A DNA stretch of 64,000 nt from Lachancea mirantina (lineage: Eukaryota; Ascomycota; Saccharomycetes; Saccharomycetales; Saccharomycetaceae), in NCBI GenBank assembly GCA_900074745.1, contig LT598466.1:930001-994000 (forward strand). Reading direction: 5' to 3'. The stretch's first letter is position 1, and each line of letters starts with the position of its first letter. Of the stretch, positions 48,502 through 57,420 are shown piece after piece. The translations under genes and the position numbers were made by a program. Below the pieces are notes generated by a model. The model was given only the letters and a program-made list of their open reading frames with translations. It had not been told where the DNA came from and did not search any database.

Positions 48502-48953
48502 GTGATATGATGGTTATGTGACACGCAATAGTTTATATACGTTGAATAATAGCAGCTGTATGGCGAAGCCATACAGCTGTTGAATAAATTAAGTTGAAGA
48601 AAAATTGTGCTCGAGCTGTGCGTAGACATAGCGAAGCGTACATGCATGTTTTGCGAAATTTGAATGGTTTTAAAATCGTAATTTAACCTAAATGAAGATT
48701 TCCAACTGTGGAAAGTAGCGGGTTTCTGCATGTTGATGGGTGCATGGGTGTTGGATGTGGATATACTATAGCTATAGCATTTTGCGGGTAATTTTTCGGC
48801 TAGTAGATTTTTATTTTTAGTGAACTGGCCAAAAACGTCGCATAGACCACGTGATCGGTTCCAGGTCAACAGCCCTGGTCCCGCTCAAGTCAAGATCATA
48901 AACCATAAGAAAGCTATAAAACCATTTATCTAGCATTTGAAGGCGCAGATCCG
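48502..48953. other. FBA1-WHO spacer
   Basis: This is convergent intergenic DNA inside the inferred WHO element. It holds the perfect hairpin at 48553-48579. Frames crossing it on the minus strand are antisense to FBA1 and not credited. Confidence 0.5.
48553..48579. repeat. Perfect 12-bp stem, 3-base loop hairpin after FBA1
   Basis: CAGCTGTATGGC, loop GAA, then GCCATACAGCTG. It is flanked by a direct repeat GTTGAATAA (48541-48549 and 48579-48587). It starts 52 bp past the FBA1 stop. It may be a transcript-end structure or the footprint of an excised sequence; the role is unknown. Confidence 0.7.
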
Positions 48954-51437
48954 CTAGAATCCCTCAGTGGGTCCCTGGCAGAAGGGGCATGAATATGTAA
49001 CCACTCTAGCGCCCGATTGCAAAGTATACTCCTTCTTGGGTTTCGAGGTGACCTCGTCCCATTTGCTTTTTTTAATCACTCTTTGACAAGACAAACACCT
49101 TGTGTTATTCACGTTATAATTCTTGTAACAGGCCCCACATAAAGAAGCGTTTGAGGTCTTGTCCCAAGGAAGGGCATTCCATCTGAAAGACTGTCTGGCA
49201 CCGCATGTGCAGAGGCCATCAATACAGGAGTTTTTCTTCGAAGGCCTGCCACCGGTGGCCTCTCTTTCCGCTACTGATCCGCACTTGAGGCATTTCAATG
49301 GACCCCCAAACTCTCGGTTGGCCTCCATTTCGCGAACTTCCTTCATGTCCGGAATGTTGTGGCAACCCGTGCAAAAAGTCTTCGAGTTGTCATACCGACC
49401 TCTACAGCGCGAACACCAGGGCTTACTTCTGTCCCATGGTGCCTTCCTCCAGTAAGTACTTTCCGTGGGTCCGCAGCAGTAACAGGTATCACGTCTTCGG
49501 GCGTCATTCGCGGAAAGCGCCGGCGGCGAAATTTTTCCGCCCGCATCTGAAACAATAGCAGAACCGCATCCTTCACAAGAATGAGCCACTACAAACTCTT
49601 TCCCAAATGGAAGTCGTTTTTTCTGCTCCCTTCTGTCCTTTGTATTTATGTCGGAAGGTTTAAAAACTCTATTGCACCTGTCGTTAGAACATCTGTGCTT
49701 CGAATGTTCGTACGCCTTGTAACAGCACTGGCATAGACGCTTAGGAGACTTTGTGTTCCAGGACATCTTATACCACTGTAGTGTTTCAGTCGAGTTACAG
49801 GACGCGCATTTCCTCGTGTTGTTCGGAATCGTAAGCACTTGAGGTTTGGTTTCTCCTCCAAAAATCAAATGCGAGTCAGTCACCAAGCTTGCATTGGATT
49901 CAGAATCCAATACTAGTTCTATGATTTCTCCCGAACCATGATCCGAGACTTGAAATGGCATTAGGGACAAATTCAAACGGTTGCTTCTCCTAATAGGAAC
50001 CATAACCTCATGCTGCGGCTCCGCTTCCAGATCATCCAGAAGTTCGTCGTCACTGTCAGCGGACTCCTCAGGTGACAGGACGTCAACTTCGGTGTCATCG
50101 GCAGTCACGCGCTTGCGAAGGTCTTCTTCGTCCTCGTCATCCTCGATTTCAAGTTCGTCGGAGTCTGGTCCCCTTTTTCTCGATTGATTAATTGACCGTG
50201 GATTTCTCTTCCTTTCGCAGGCACATCGCTTCAAAATTGACATCAAAGTAGCTCCATTTTGCCCGGGAAATAAATTGAAGGTCCAAATATCGTTTTCATG
50301 GATTCCTCTTCTACTATCTTGCATGGGGCTAAAAGTTGTGGTCACATTCAATCCCAATGACTGTCCAATGAACAAAATACCATCTCTAATGGGGACATAG
50401 ACAGTGGAAATTTTTGCTCTGACAATATTGTCCGCTATCGACGTACATCCGTCAGAATCGATCAAGCCTGCCATAAAGGCCTCGCGCACAAGAAAGGTGT
50501 CTGTCCGCATAAAAATTGGGACATTTTTTGGAGCATCGATTCTTCCCTTAAGCAGAAAGTCTAAGGATTTTAAGGTTAGAGTAAAAGGATTGTGTCGATT
50601 CCAATGGCGAATGCCGTTTTCGTCGTGGGTGTGTAAGTAACCGTTTGCTTTAAATCCGTCACGAGGCACAATTCTAAGCGACATCCCCCAAGTAGCTGCA
50701 TTCTCTTCTAGCCGCTGATTAACATCGTGATCACCAGAATGAAGCGCAAACAAAGCACCACGTCTGTGACCATCGCCGATCCAAAATCCCAACATCCATG
50801 CCATTGCCTCCACTTCACGCAACGAAATTTTTCTTTCAAAAATCTGCTCCAAATGCACTTGCAAATAGGGCTTCTCAAATGAAAATCCGAACCGCAACAT
50901 TTTTGTCGCAGTTCGAACCACCGGTGTCAAATTCGTGAGATCATCCACCTGACATTGCCACTGGATCGGATCCAAACTGATCTTTTGCTTGTAACTTTCA
51001 ATCATAGCTGCAGTGAACTTCACATGTTGAAAAGTTTTCGACGCCGTCTTGATCCGCACCACAGTACGTCCATCATTAGTACGAATTTTGTCTAGCACCC
51101 GATGTTCCACAACACTGGTAGTTCTGTTTTTCTTATAGCAATGCTTCACCCGCTGCAAAGTCTGAACCAGAATTTGCTGGTGGGATGAACAAACAAATTC
51201 AAAAGTACCCCACGGCTCGCTGCGACTTTGGTCTCTCAAGTGCGCCGTGTGCTTCGTCAACTGCTTAATCTTCACCAAAGAACCGAATCCAGTGCGAATT
51301 TCCGTGACTTGGCTACCTTCTCCGTCCACATTCATCACTTCGTCTCCGACCTTGATGTCTTCGACTGCACGCGACTCCCCATTGCTCAGCACAATCTTGG
51401 TACCCTTGGGGAACCCTCCAATCGCGGTCAAACTCAT
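48954..51437 (-). CDS. WHO: WHO homing endonuclease (HO/VMA1-intein relative)
   Basis: This 827-residue open frame is related to mating-type endonuclease HO and the VMA1 intein. An intein-like N-terminal module (8-60: GFPKGTKIVLSNGE, VGDEVMNVDG) has Gly where inteins have splice-site Cys1. The endonuclease core has LAGLIDADG motifs WMLGFWIGDG (214-223) and FMAGLIDSDG (321-330), both with their acidic residue (D222, D329). An acidic insertion lies at 425-470 and an intein-block-like IELVLDSESNASLVTDSHLIF at about 506-526. The C-terminus (543-824) carries three zinc-finger repeats of four cysteine pairs, each like the single HO repeat (CxxC, WY/WR/WN...W, CxxCYxxY). Splicing residues are missing, so it is a free-standing enzyme. 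It faces FBA1, the known WHO target. Confidence 0.92.
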   Translation of the reverse strand: MSLTAIGGFPKGTKIVLSNGESRAVEDIKVGDEVMNVDGEGSQVTEIRTGFGSLVKIKQLTKHTAHLRDQSRSEPWGTFEFVCSSHQQILVQTLQRVKHCYKKNRTTSVVEHRVLDKIRTNDGRTVVRIKTASKTFQHVKFTAAMIESYKQKISLDPIQWQCQVDDLTNLTPVVRTATKMLRFGFSFEKPYLQVHLEQIFERKISLREVEAMAWMLGFWIGDGHRRGALFALHSGDHDVNQRLEENAATWGMSLRIVPRDGFKANGYLHTHDENGIRHWNRHNPFTLTLKSLDFLLKGRIDAPKNVPIFMRTDTFLVREAFMAGLIDSDGCTSIADNIVRAKISTVYVPIRDGILFIGQSLGLNVTTTFSPMQDSRRGIHENDIWTFNLFPGQNGATLMSILKRCACERKRNPRSINQSRKRGPDSDELEIEDDEDEEDLRKRVTADDTEVDVLSPEESADSDDELLDDLEAEPQHEVMVPIRRSNRLNLSLMPFQVSDHGSGEIIELVLDSESNASLVTDSHLIFGGETKPQVLTIPNNTRKCASCNSTETLQWYKMSWNTKSPKRLCQCCYKAYEHSKHRCSNDRCNRVFKPSDINTKDRREQKKRLPFGKEFVVAHSCEGCGSAIVSDAGGKISPPALSANDARRRDTCYCCGPTESTYWRKAPWDRSKPWCSRCRGRYDNSKTFCTGCHNIPDMKEVREMEANREFGGPLKCLKCGSVAEREATGGRPSKKNSCIDGLCTCGARQSFRWNALPWDKTSNASLCGACYKNYNVNNTRCLSCQRVIKKSKWDEVTSKPKKEYTLQSGARVVTYSCPFCQGPTEGF

Positions 51438-52445
51438 GGAATTGCTTGCCAGTGTGCAAGTTTTTACACCCCAACACGGTCAAATCACCCTTTCTTATAC
51501 TTGTTCTTCCGGCTTTTTGAGGTTACCCACGCGTTTCATCTATATTTACAAGCTCCATAGTTCCGGGCTTGTTCGCCTCTTTTATGTGACCTGTTTCATT
51601 AGCCGCTTGCCCTCTCACATTTGTTAGACGGCGGTGTCACATTTTCGTAGATGATGATATGAGATCCACTTAGATCTGCCTGTACATTGTTTCCATGATG
51701 TACTGCTTCTGCTCCTATCCCATGTGAGAGATTGGTAACCGGCCTTACGCAATGTATAGCATCTTCACGTTCTTTCCGGGCTCGATACTTCATTCGGTAC
51801 TGCGAGAGATACGATCTCGAGTCTCCGCCAACACTCGTACATGCGATTGGCAAGTTGTGCAAGGTCACTCGATATGAAATAGGATATAATGTTTATGTCA
51901 TTACTGTCGGGCCGTGTGGGCTTGCCTTGTAAAATCGCATATCGCCCGTTCTTGTCATGTAGAACACTTCTCTTTTGGCTGTTTTTCCAAGATGTACTTT
52001 TTTGAAAATTGGGAGAAAAACAAACCCAAGAATGAATAAGACTATCATCACGTCTTCATCGTTGATTAGAAAGTTTTCATACAAGAGCAATGTCAGTCCA
52101 CGATAATTTACTTTTGCCCTGAAACAGTGAGAAACTTTTATCCGAGAAAAGTCTGCGCTATAAAAGGCCTTTCAAAGGTGACACCGATGTTCTCCCCACA
52201 CCAAGGTCAATTGCTCAGGAAAAGGTCACAGCCGACTTCTCGGGTTTCATGGGCGTCGCTGTGCGTGCTTGTTGCACGTCATTGCACTAGCATGTCGACC
52301 ACGGCGCCGCTCGCACCAGGAGCACGTGGAAAGCGCGCTTCTCTGCGAACAGCACGCTACACCACGTGACCGTTGGACCCCGCGTTGGCCGCGGTGTCGG
52401 TGGGTTCCCCGGATGACAAACGCGCCGGCAACACTTGACGAGGGT

Positions 52446-52453
52446 TCCGCGGA
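52446..52453 (+). promoter_or_regulatory. PDRE far upstream of FLR1-B
   Basis: TCCGCGGA is a perfect Pdr1/Pdr3 response element, 417 bp upstream of the ATG. Confidence 0.6.
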
Positions 52454-52603
52454 AGCAGGGCTCTCCGCCTTGCGTGAGCCTCAACGCTGGGACAGGCCGT
52501 TCACTGGCTTACGAAGGAAGTCTCAAATGACAAATGGCCAAACCCTGCGTCCCAGACAAAGGCGCACAGTCGCCCGGGTCACGTGGGGAGAACTACTTTT
52601 CGT

Positions 52604-52611
52604 TCCGCGGA
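52604..52611 (+). promoter_or_regulatory. PDRE of FLR1-B
   Basis: A perfect TCCGCGGA lies 259 bp upstream of the ATG. It aligns with the one-base-altered site at 23231-23238 in copy A. A third near-match, TCCGCGGC, lies at 52711-52718. Confidence 0.65.
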
Positions 52612-52753
52612 GGGTGCTGCGGGACCCGCTGACTTCGAGGGCATCGAGATTTGTAAAAGCGCATCTAGGATGAGTCACCGGAGCGTTCAGGGACTGCCGT
52701 GGCAAAGGGTTCCGCGGCAAGCAGAAGTCCCTGGGGTAGTGCACGTTACCCTA

Positions 52754-52760
52754 TTACTAA
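52754..52760 (+). promoter_or_regulatory. Yap1 response element of FLR1-B
   Basis: TTACTAA lies 110 bp upstream of the ATG and is conserved with copy A (23053-23059). Confidence 0.65.
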
Positions 52761-52869
52761 ATGACAATGTCGTACAGCCGCGCTGGAGCTGGGAAGAGTA
52801 CTTGAACAGCGCATTGCCGAGCGATGGCAGAGGTCTCCCTTGCAATCTGCAACATCAATCAAGTCGGCA

Positions 52870-54579
52870 ATGTACGTGGAAAAATTCAGAAACTCGTTTG
52901 CGGTCGACTTGCTCGAGCTGGCAGCGCTCGTCAAACTACCACACAATTTTCAAGAACAGCAAGCAAGCGCTAAGACCGATGACGTCGATGGGCTCGTAGC
53001 GCAGGCCAAACCGCATGGAGAGACAAATCTTGAACTGCCCGGCGATGTCGTACAAGACGTAGACGCAGACACTGCTTCTGCAACGGGGTCCGGGTCCGCG
53101 TCGGCGTCGGTAGACCTCGAAAAAAATGACGCCGAAAAGGCGTCGAACCAAACGTCGGACCGCGACGTGGATCCGTTTCTCGTTGGGTGGAACGGCGCTG
53201 ACGATCCGGAAAACCCAATGAACTGGAGCAAGGGCAAGAAGGGCCTGGTTGTTCTCCAGATCATGCTGCTCACGTGCGTGACGTACATGGGCGCATCCAT
53301 CTACACGCCGGGCCAAGAGCAGATCCAGCACGATTTCCACGTGGGCCACGTCGTTGGCACCCTCAACCTGTCCATGTACGTGCTAGGTTACGGGCTGGGT
53401 CCCATGATCTTCTCGCCCTTGTCCGAGGTGGCGGCCATAGGCCGCCAGCGCATCTACATCGTTACGCTGCTCGCATTCATGATCTTCCAAGTCGGTGCGG
53501 CCACGGTCAACAACATCGGCGGGCTCGTCGTGATCCGATTCATCAGTGGTATTCTATGCTCACCCTCACTTGCCACCGGCGCGGCAAGCCTCGGTGACTT
53601 TATTCCCAAACGGAAGGTGCCCGTTTTTGTCGGGTTATGGGCCGTTGGCGCAGTCGCGGCGCCAGTGCTCGCACCCTTACTCGGTGCAACCATGGTTGTC
53701 GCCAAGGGCTGGAGATTCATCTTCTGGCTTCTGATGTGGCTCTGCGCTGTCACCTCTATCATCTTGATCTTCTTCTTCCCTGAGACCCAACAAGAAAATA
53801 TTTTACACCGTCGCGCTTGCAGGCTGAGAAAAGCGACTGGGGACGCGCGTTACTACACCAAACAAGAACGCGCTGATAGTCTTGTCACCTTCAAGGACCT
53901 TCTCTTGGACGCCCTCTATCGTCCTTTCAAAATTATGGCTTCGGAACCGGCCGTTCTCGCGTTCGACATCTACATTGCGCTTTGCTACGGTACTTTCTAC
54001 TTGTTCTTCGAAGCTTTCCCACTCGTGTTCGTCGGCATTTACCATTTCACACTTGTCGAAATGGGACTTGCCTATATGGGGTTCTGCGTCGGCTGCGCAC
54101 TTTCGTACATCGCACTGTTGATTTTCCTGGCGAAGGTCACCACACCTAGGCAGAAGAACAACACTTTCACCCCAGAGGCATTCCTTCTCTTGGCGATGTA
54201 TTTGTGCTGGGCGTTGCCATTGTCGTTGTTCCTTTTTGGGTGGGCTGCTGGCGTGCACTGGATTTTGCCCATCATTGCCGAAGTTTTTTTCGTGTTGAAT
54301 GTCTTCAATCTTTTCCAATCTTCGTTCGCGTATTTGGCAGATAGTTATCCTCGTTATTTGGCCTCCGTTTTTGCAGGTAATGGTTTCGCGCGTGCCGGGT
54401 TTGCATGTGCGTTCCCACTTTTCGGTCAAGCCATGTACAAGAATCTGGGGAGTGAAAAATACCCAGTCGGCTGGGGTTCTTCCTTGGTAGGGTTTTTCTG
54501 TATCGCACTTGCGGCAATCCCCTTCGTCTTGTATAGAGTGGGACCAAAACTCCGCGGTAGATCTCAATACGCTAACTAA
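52870..54579 (+). CDS. FLR1: Flr1-type multidrug exporter, copy B
   Basis: This 569-residue DHA1 drug:H+ antiporter is highly similar to copy A throughout. ATG 52870 (MYVEKFRNSFAVDLLEL) is the start; the frame reaches 52840 only by TTG. The cytosolic tail is about ten residues shorter than in copy A (GLVAQAKPHGETNLELPG), and sporadic substitutions concentrate in loops. Twelve membrane segments and the Flr1 signatures GWNGADDPENPMNWSKGKKG and ASIYTPGQEQI are intact. The promoter has two perfect PDREs and a YRE. It lies beside accessory genes outside the conserved block, whereas copy A interrupts SPC42-PHD1, so B may be the older copy (inference). Confidence 0.92.
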   Translation: MYVEKFRNSFAVDLLELAALVKLPHNFQEQQASAKTDDVDGLVAQAKPHGETNLELPGDVVQDVDADTASATGSGSASASVDLEKNDAEKASNQTSDRDVDPFLVGWNGADDPENPMNWSKGKKGLVVLQIMLLTCVTYMGASIYTPGQEQIQHDFHVGHVVGTLNLSMYVLGYGLGPMIFSPLSEVAAIGRQRIYIVTLLAFMIFQVGAATVNNIGGLVVIRFISGILCSPSLATGAASLGDFIPKRKVPVFVGLWAVGAVAAPVLAPLLGATMVVAKGWRFIFWLLMWLCAVTSIILIFFFPETQQENILHRRACRLRKATGDARYYTKQERADSLVTFKDLLLDALYRPFKIMASEPAVLAFDIYIALCYGTFYLFFEAFPLVFVGIYHFTLVEMGLAYMGFCVGCALSYIALLIFLAKVTTPRQKNNTFTPEAFLLLAMYLCWALPLSLFLFGWAAGVHWILPIIAEVFFVLNVFNLFQSSFAYLADSYPRYLASVFAGNGFARAGFACAFPLFGQAMYKNLGSEKYPVGWGSSLVGFFCIALAAIPFVLYRVGPKLRGRSQYAN

Positions 54580-55155
54580 TGCATGTATATATTGATACAC
54601 TATGAATGTCGAAATGATTATGTGACGATACACTTAGAACCACTTGGCGCCTTGGTCTATAAGCGCGGCGATGCGATTACTCCCTCCCACTTCGAGATTT
54701 CACGCTAAAGTCCGAACCTTAGCATGATTTGTTTTTGAACATATCCAGATCACGTGCCCACATTTTTGACAGCGCGAAAAGTCCGCGAATTGAGCGTTTC
54801 GGACATATATCTTGAAGCCAAACCTAGCTACTATGTAGGACCTGGATACTTATGCGGCCTCGTCGTGGGTGTATACAAACTGTGAGATAGGGACCCGTTT
54901 TGACTCACTATCGATTGACAATCTGCGATCACCAATCTTTTTTACTAAACGAGCTTGTAAACGAAGCATCAGGCGATAGTGACCCTTGGTTCTGCAACAG
55001 CTGAGTCACCATCTCTCTATCAGAATGCCGCCACTGTACGTTACGCCACACTTATAATCTCAAGGAGATCATTCTGGTCCATGAATCGTATTTATTGCGT
55101 GTATCAACGACAGGGTGCCACAGAACAATTAAAGTGACAATAGCGAAAAATACAA
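54580..55155. other. FLR1-B to STR2-like intergenic region
   Basis: No gene is seen. It carries TCACGTG (54750-54756, Cbf1-type) and AAACTGTG (54877-54884, close to the Met31/32 site AAACTGTGG), fitting sulfur control of the downstream enzyme. Confidence 0.5.
54751..54884 (+). promoter_or_regulatory. Cbf1- and Met31/32-like sites upstream of STR2-like gene
   Basis: CACGTG at 54751-54756 and AAACTGTG at 54877-54884, about 400 and 270 bp before the ATG. This pairing is typical of sulfur amino-acid genes under Met4. The second site misses the final G. Confidence 0.45.
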
Positions 55156-56790
55156 ATGACGGAAGTTGAGTTTGGACAACCACTACCCAGCAACTTGGAT
55201 TACGCCGTTTCCTTCGGCATCCCCACGTGGGAATCCGCCGTGAAATACGTTGAGAAAGATCCCTATTTTGTTAGTAAAATGAAGACTGGGTACCCTAGAT
55301 ATTTTCCTCAGCCCGCGATACAAACGCTCTGTGGTCATTTCATCAAAAAATATGGCCGCAATTCGGTGAATTGCCGTCCTTTTCCTTCTTTAAAGTGTGC
55401 TAGAGATTGCTTAGATCATGTGAAGGCGAAAAATGGTTCCAAGAGTAAAGCTTACCTTGCGTCGGAAACTTTTCACCTGCGTGATTCTTCGCAGAATGAT
55501 TCCTCACAATTGACTTTTACTATAGCGGTTGTATTTGCTCCTGATGATGAGATCGAAGTCGTCAAAGAGTACTGGAAACTGACGGGCGAATGCGTATCAA
55601 GTCGGCTAGCAGCTTTTATTAATCAGTGTTTGGAAGATGTTGGGTCAGAATCAAGCCCATATCATTTGAAGAGGCCAGAAATAGCCCTCTTGAAAGAAAG
55701 AGGGGAAGATGCAAAACTCCAAGTGAAAAAAAGAATAGCAGATAACCACACCAAACAATTGTCAGGCAAGAAGATTGCAATCGATCCATTGAAAGATGTT
55801 TTCCTGGTTTCAAGCGGCATGTCCTCGATATTCAATACCCGCAAACTACTCACATCATGGGAATCGAACAAAACTTCCGAGACGTCATGTTATACAGCTG
55901 GAGTGTTCGGATTTCCTTTCAAAGATACAAAAGTTATAATGGAGAAGTTTGGGGAATGTCTGTTCTTTGGATTTGGTGATTCCAGAGATGTGAAGCAGTT
56001 GAAGAATTACTTAGAAAAGGGAGACAATCGTATCTTGGCCATTTATTTGGAAACGCCTTCTAATCCAATGCTGAATGTACCTGATTTGCAAAATTTGAGA
56101 AAATTGGCTGATGACAACGAATTCTTCATTATCATAGACGACACCATTGGAGGTTTGAACATAAATGTGCTACCTTACGCTGATATTGTATGCACCTCCC
56201 TGACCAAACTCTTTAGCGGCTCCAGCAATGTCATGGGTGGTTCAATTTTACTCAACCCGCAATCTAAAATATACCCATTTGCTCGCACTTATTTTGAAAG
56301 TACCGAATTCGAAGAATTACTCTGGCTTCAAGATGCTATTGTGCTTGAGGAAAACTCTAGAGATTATGAAGAGAGGACAACGAAAACGAATCAAAACACA
56401 AAGAAACTCTTGGACGAGGTACTCTTACCTCTTGAGGGTGAAATTTTCAAAAAAGTGTATTATCCATCGGTGAGCTCTAAAGAGACTTTGCAAAATTACG
56501 ACGCAATTCGCTATCCAGAAGCTGGTTACGGAAGTTTATTTTCTCTGTCCTTTTACAATGAGAAAGATGCAAAAACGTTCTATGATAATTTGAAAGTCTT
56601 CAAAGGTCCATCAAACGGAACAAACTTCACTTTGGCTTGCCCGTATGTTCACCTGGCCCATCACTTCGAGCTCGATGCGGTGTCCAAATATGGGGCTGAC
56701 GCCGGTTTTGTGAGAGTAAGTGTGGGACTCGAAGACATTAAGTGGTTGGCAAGAGTCTTCGAAGACGCGATTGCAGCTGTGAAACGGTGA
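55156..56790 (+). CDS. Cystathionine gamma-synthase-like PLP enzyme (STR2 family)
   Basis: This 544-residue member of the Cys/Met-metabolism PLP family is of the fungal STR2/YML082W/YLL058W group. It would convert O-acetylhomoserine and cysteine to cystathionine in transsulfuration. The N-terminal AVSFGIPTWESAVKYVEKDP and GYPRYFPQPAIQ are typical of this long subgroup. The PLP fold includes IYLETPSNPMLNVPDL and IIDDTIGGLN, and the Schiff-base lysine is K351 in TSLTKLFSGSSNVMGG. It is shorter than Str2 (639) and nearer YLL058W (575), so I leave the symbol open. The upstream Cbf1/Met31-like sites agree with a sulfur role. Confidence 0.85.
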   Translation: MTEVEFGQPLPSNLDYAVSFGIPTWESAVKYVEKDPYFVSKMKTGYPRYFPQPAIQTLCGHFIKKYGRNSVNCRPFPSLKCARDCLDHVKAKNGSKSKAYLASETFHLRDSSQNDSSQLTFTIAVVFAPDDEIEVVKEYWKLTGECVSSRLAAFINQCLEDVGSESSPYHLKRPEIALLKERGEDAKLQVKKRIADNHTKQLSGKKIAIDPLKDVFLVSSGMSSIFNTRKLLTSWESNKTSETSCYTAGVFGFPFKDTKVIMEKFGECLFFGFGDSRDVKQLKNYLEKGDNRILAIYLETPSNPMLNVPDLQNLRKLADDNEFFIIIDDTIGGLNINVLPYADIVCTSLTKLFSGSSNVMGGSILLNPQSKIYPFARTYFESTEFEELLWLQDAIVLEENSRDYEERTTKTNQNTKKLLDEVLLPLEGEIFKKVYYPSVSSKETLQNYDAIRYPEAGYGSLFSLSFYNEKDAKTFYDNLKVFKGPSNGTNFTLACPYVHLAHHFELDAVSKYGADAGFVRVSVGLEDIKWLARVFEDAIAAVKR

Positions 56791-57420
56791 AGATTCAAAC
56801 CTCGAAGACTTGATTATTCGACGATGAGTCGCGCGTAATCGAATGAATTGCGCCCTTTAACAGAAAATCTCCTAGTGATAGCAATGTACGTTTGGTTCTA
56901 TTTTGTTGGTTTCTAGGACGATCGTAATGATTAATAGGGATGATCAGGGGCATCATTATTCAATTGTCAGAGGTGAAATTCTTGGAAGAAGGCTTTAATT
57001 TGATCTCTGAGGGTTGATTGACGAAGCAGAGATTTTGAGAGCATAAGGGGCGGCTGTTGAAAGTCAAGTGTCTCAGAAAATTAACAAGAGTTGTTTTATT
57101 CCGGTGCCATAAGTTCGAGTCACTGTCGATCAATTTGAGCGTACTTCTGGAAGGTATGCGTGTGCCAGAAAAGTACATTTAACACATACGTAGACAGCAA
57201 ACAATACACTTTCAAAGAGTTCAGTGATTAATCGGTTAAATAGCAGGTGATAATTCATTCACCACGCCATATGCATAGAATAAATGACGAGAAGCAAATC
57301 GGCCGGAAAGGCCAAGATTTTTGATCTAGAAATCCAATTAAAAAAACATTTTAATCTAGTAACTACAGCTACCCGTGTATCTAAATATGTGATAGGCCAT
57401 TTCCTGTGATTTCAAACAGA
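56791..57420. other. Convergent region with rRNA fragment
   Basis: Apart from the 18S piece at 56888-56986 I see nothing recognisable. A minus-strand frame at 56960-57178 partly overlaps the rRNA fragment and is not a gene. Confidence 0.5.
56888..56986 (+). pseudogene. 18S rRNA fragment
   Basis: The 99-bp stretch matches the middle of yeast 18S rRNA (ACGTTTGGTTCTATTTTG through GAGGTGAAATTCTTGGA), with about five differences by memory comparison. Flanks do not continue the rRNA. It is an isolated, diverged rDNA piece downstream of the STR2-like gene. Confidence 0.85.

Larger units (their letters stand above)
48067..51437. mobile_element. WHO homing element (boundaries inferred)
   Basis: WHO elements of Torulaspora and Lachancea home into FBA1, each time replacing the gene's 3' end and bringing an endonuclease gene. 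Here the inferred element runs from the recoded FBA1 junction through the donor-type 3' end (to 48501), the 452-bp spacer and the convergent WHO gene. The right border is uncertain: no displaced FBA1 3' fragment was recognised before the next gene. Confidence 0.7.
51438..52869. other. 1.4-kb region between WHO and FLR1-B
   Basis: I find no supported gene. Minus-strand frames at 51599-51868 and 51893-52090 begin with NTG codons and look like weak remnants or chance; the second has one hydrophobic segment. I searched for a displaced FBA1 3' fragment and saw none. The right part is the FLR1-B promoter with PDRE and YRE sites. Confidence 0.5.
52604..54622 (+). repeat. FLR1 duplication unit, copy B (inverted relative to A)
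   Basis: This is the partner of 21140-23238 in opposite orientation, about 29.4 kb away. It includes promoter, gene and a short 3' flank. Confidence 0.85.

Noticed and set aside
48348-48869. 173-codon minus-strand frame over the FBA1 3' end
   Set aside because: Antisense to FBA1, no recognisable domain; not a displaced WHO or FBA1 piece.
51599-52090. Two minus-strand frames after WHO, considered as WHO or FBA1 remnants
   Set aside because: NTG starts and no similarity to either that I could see; left as unexplained.
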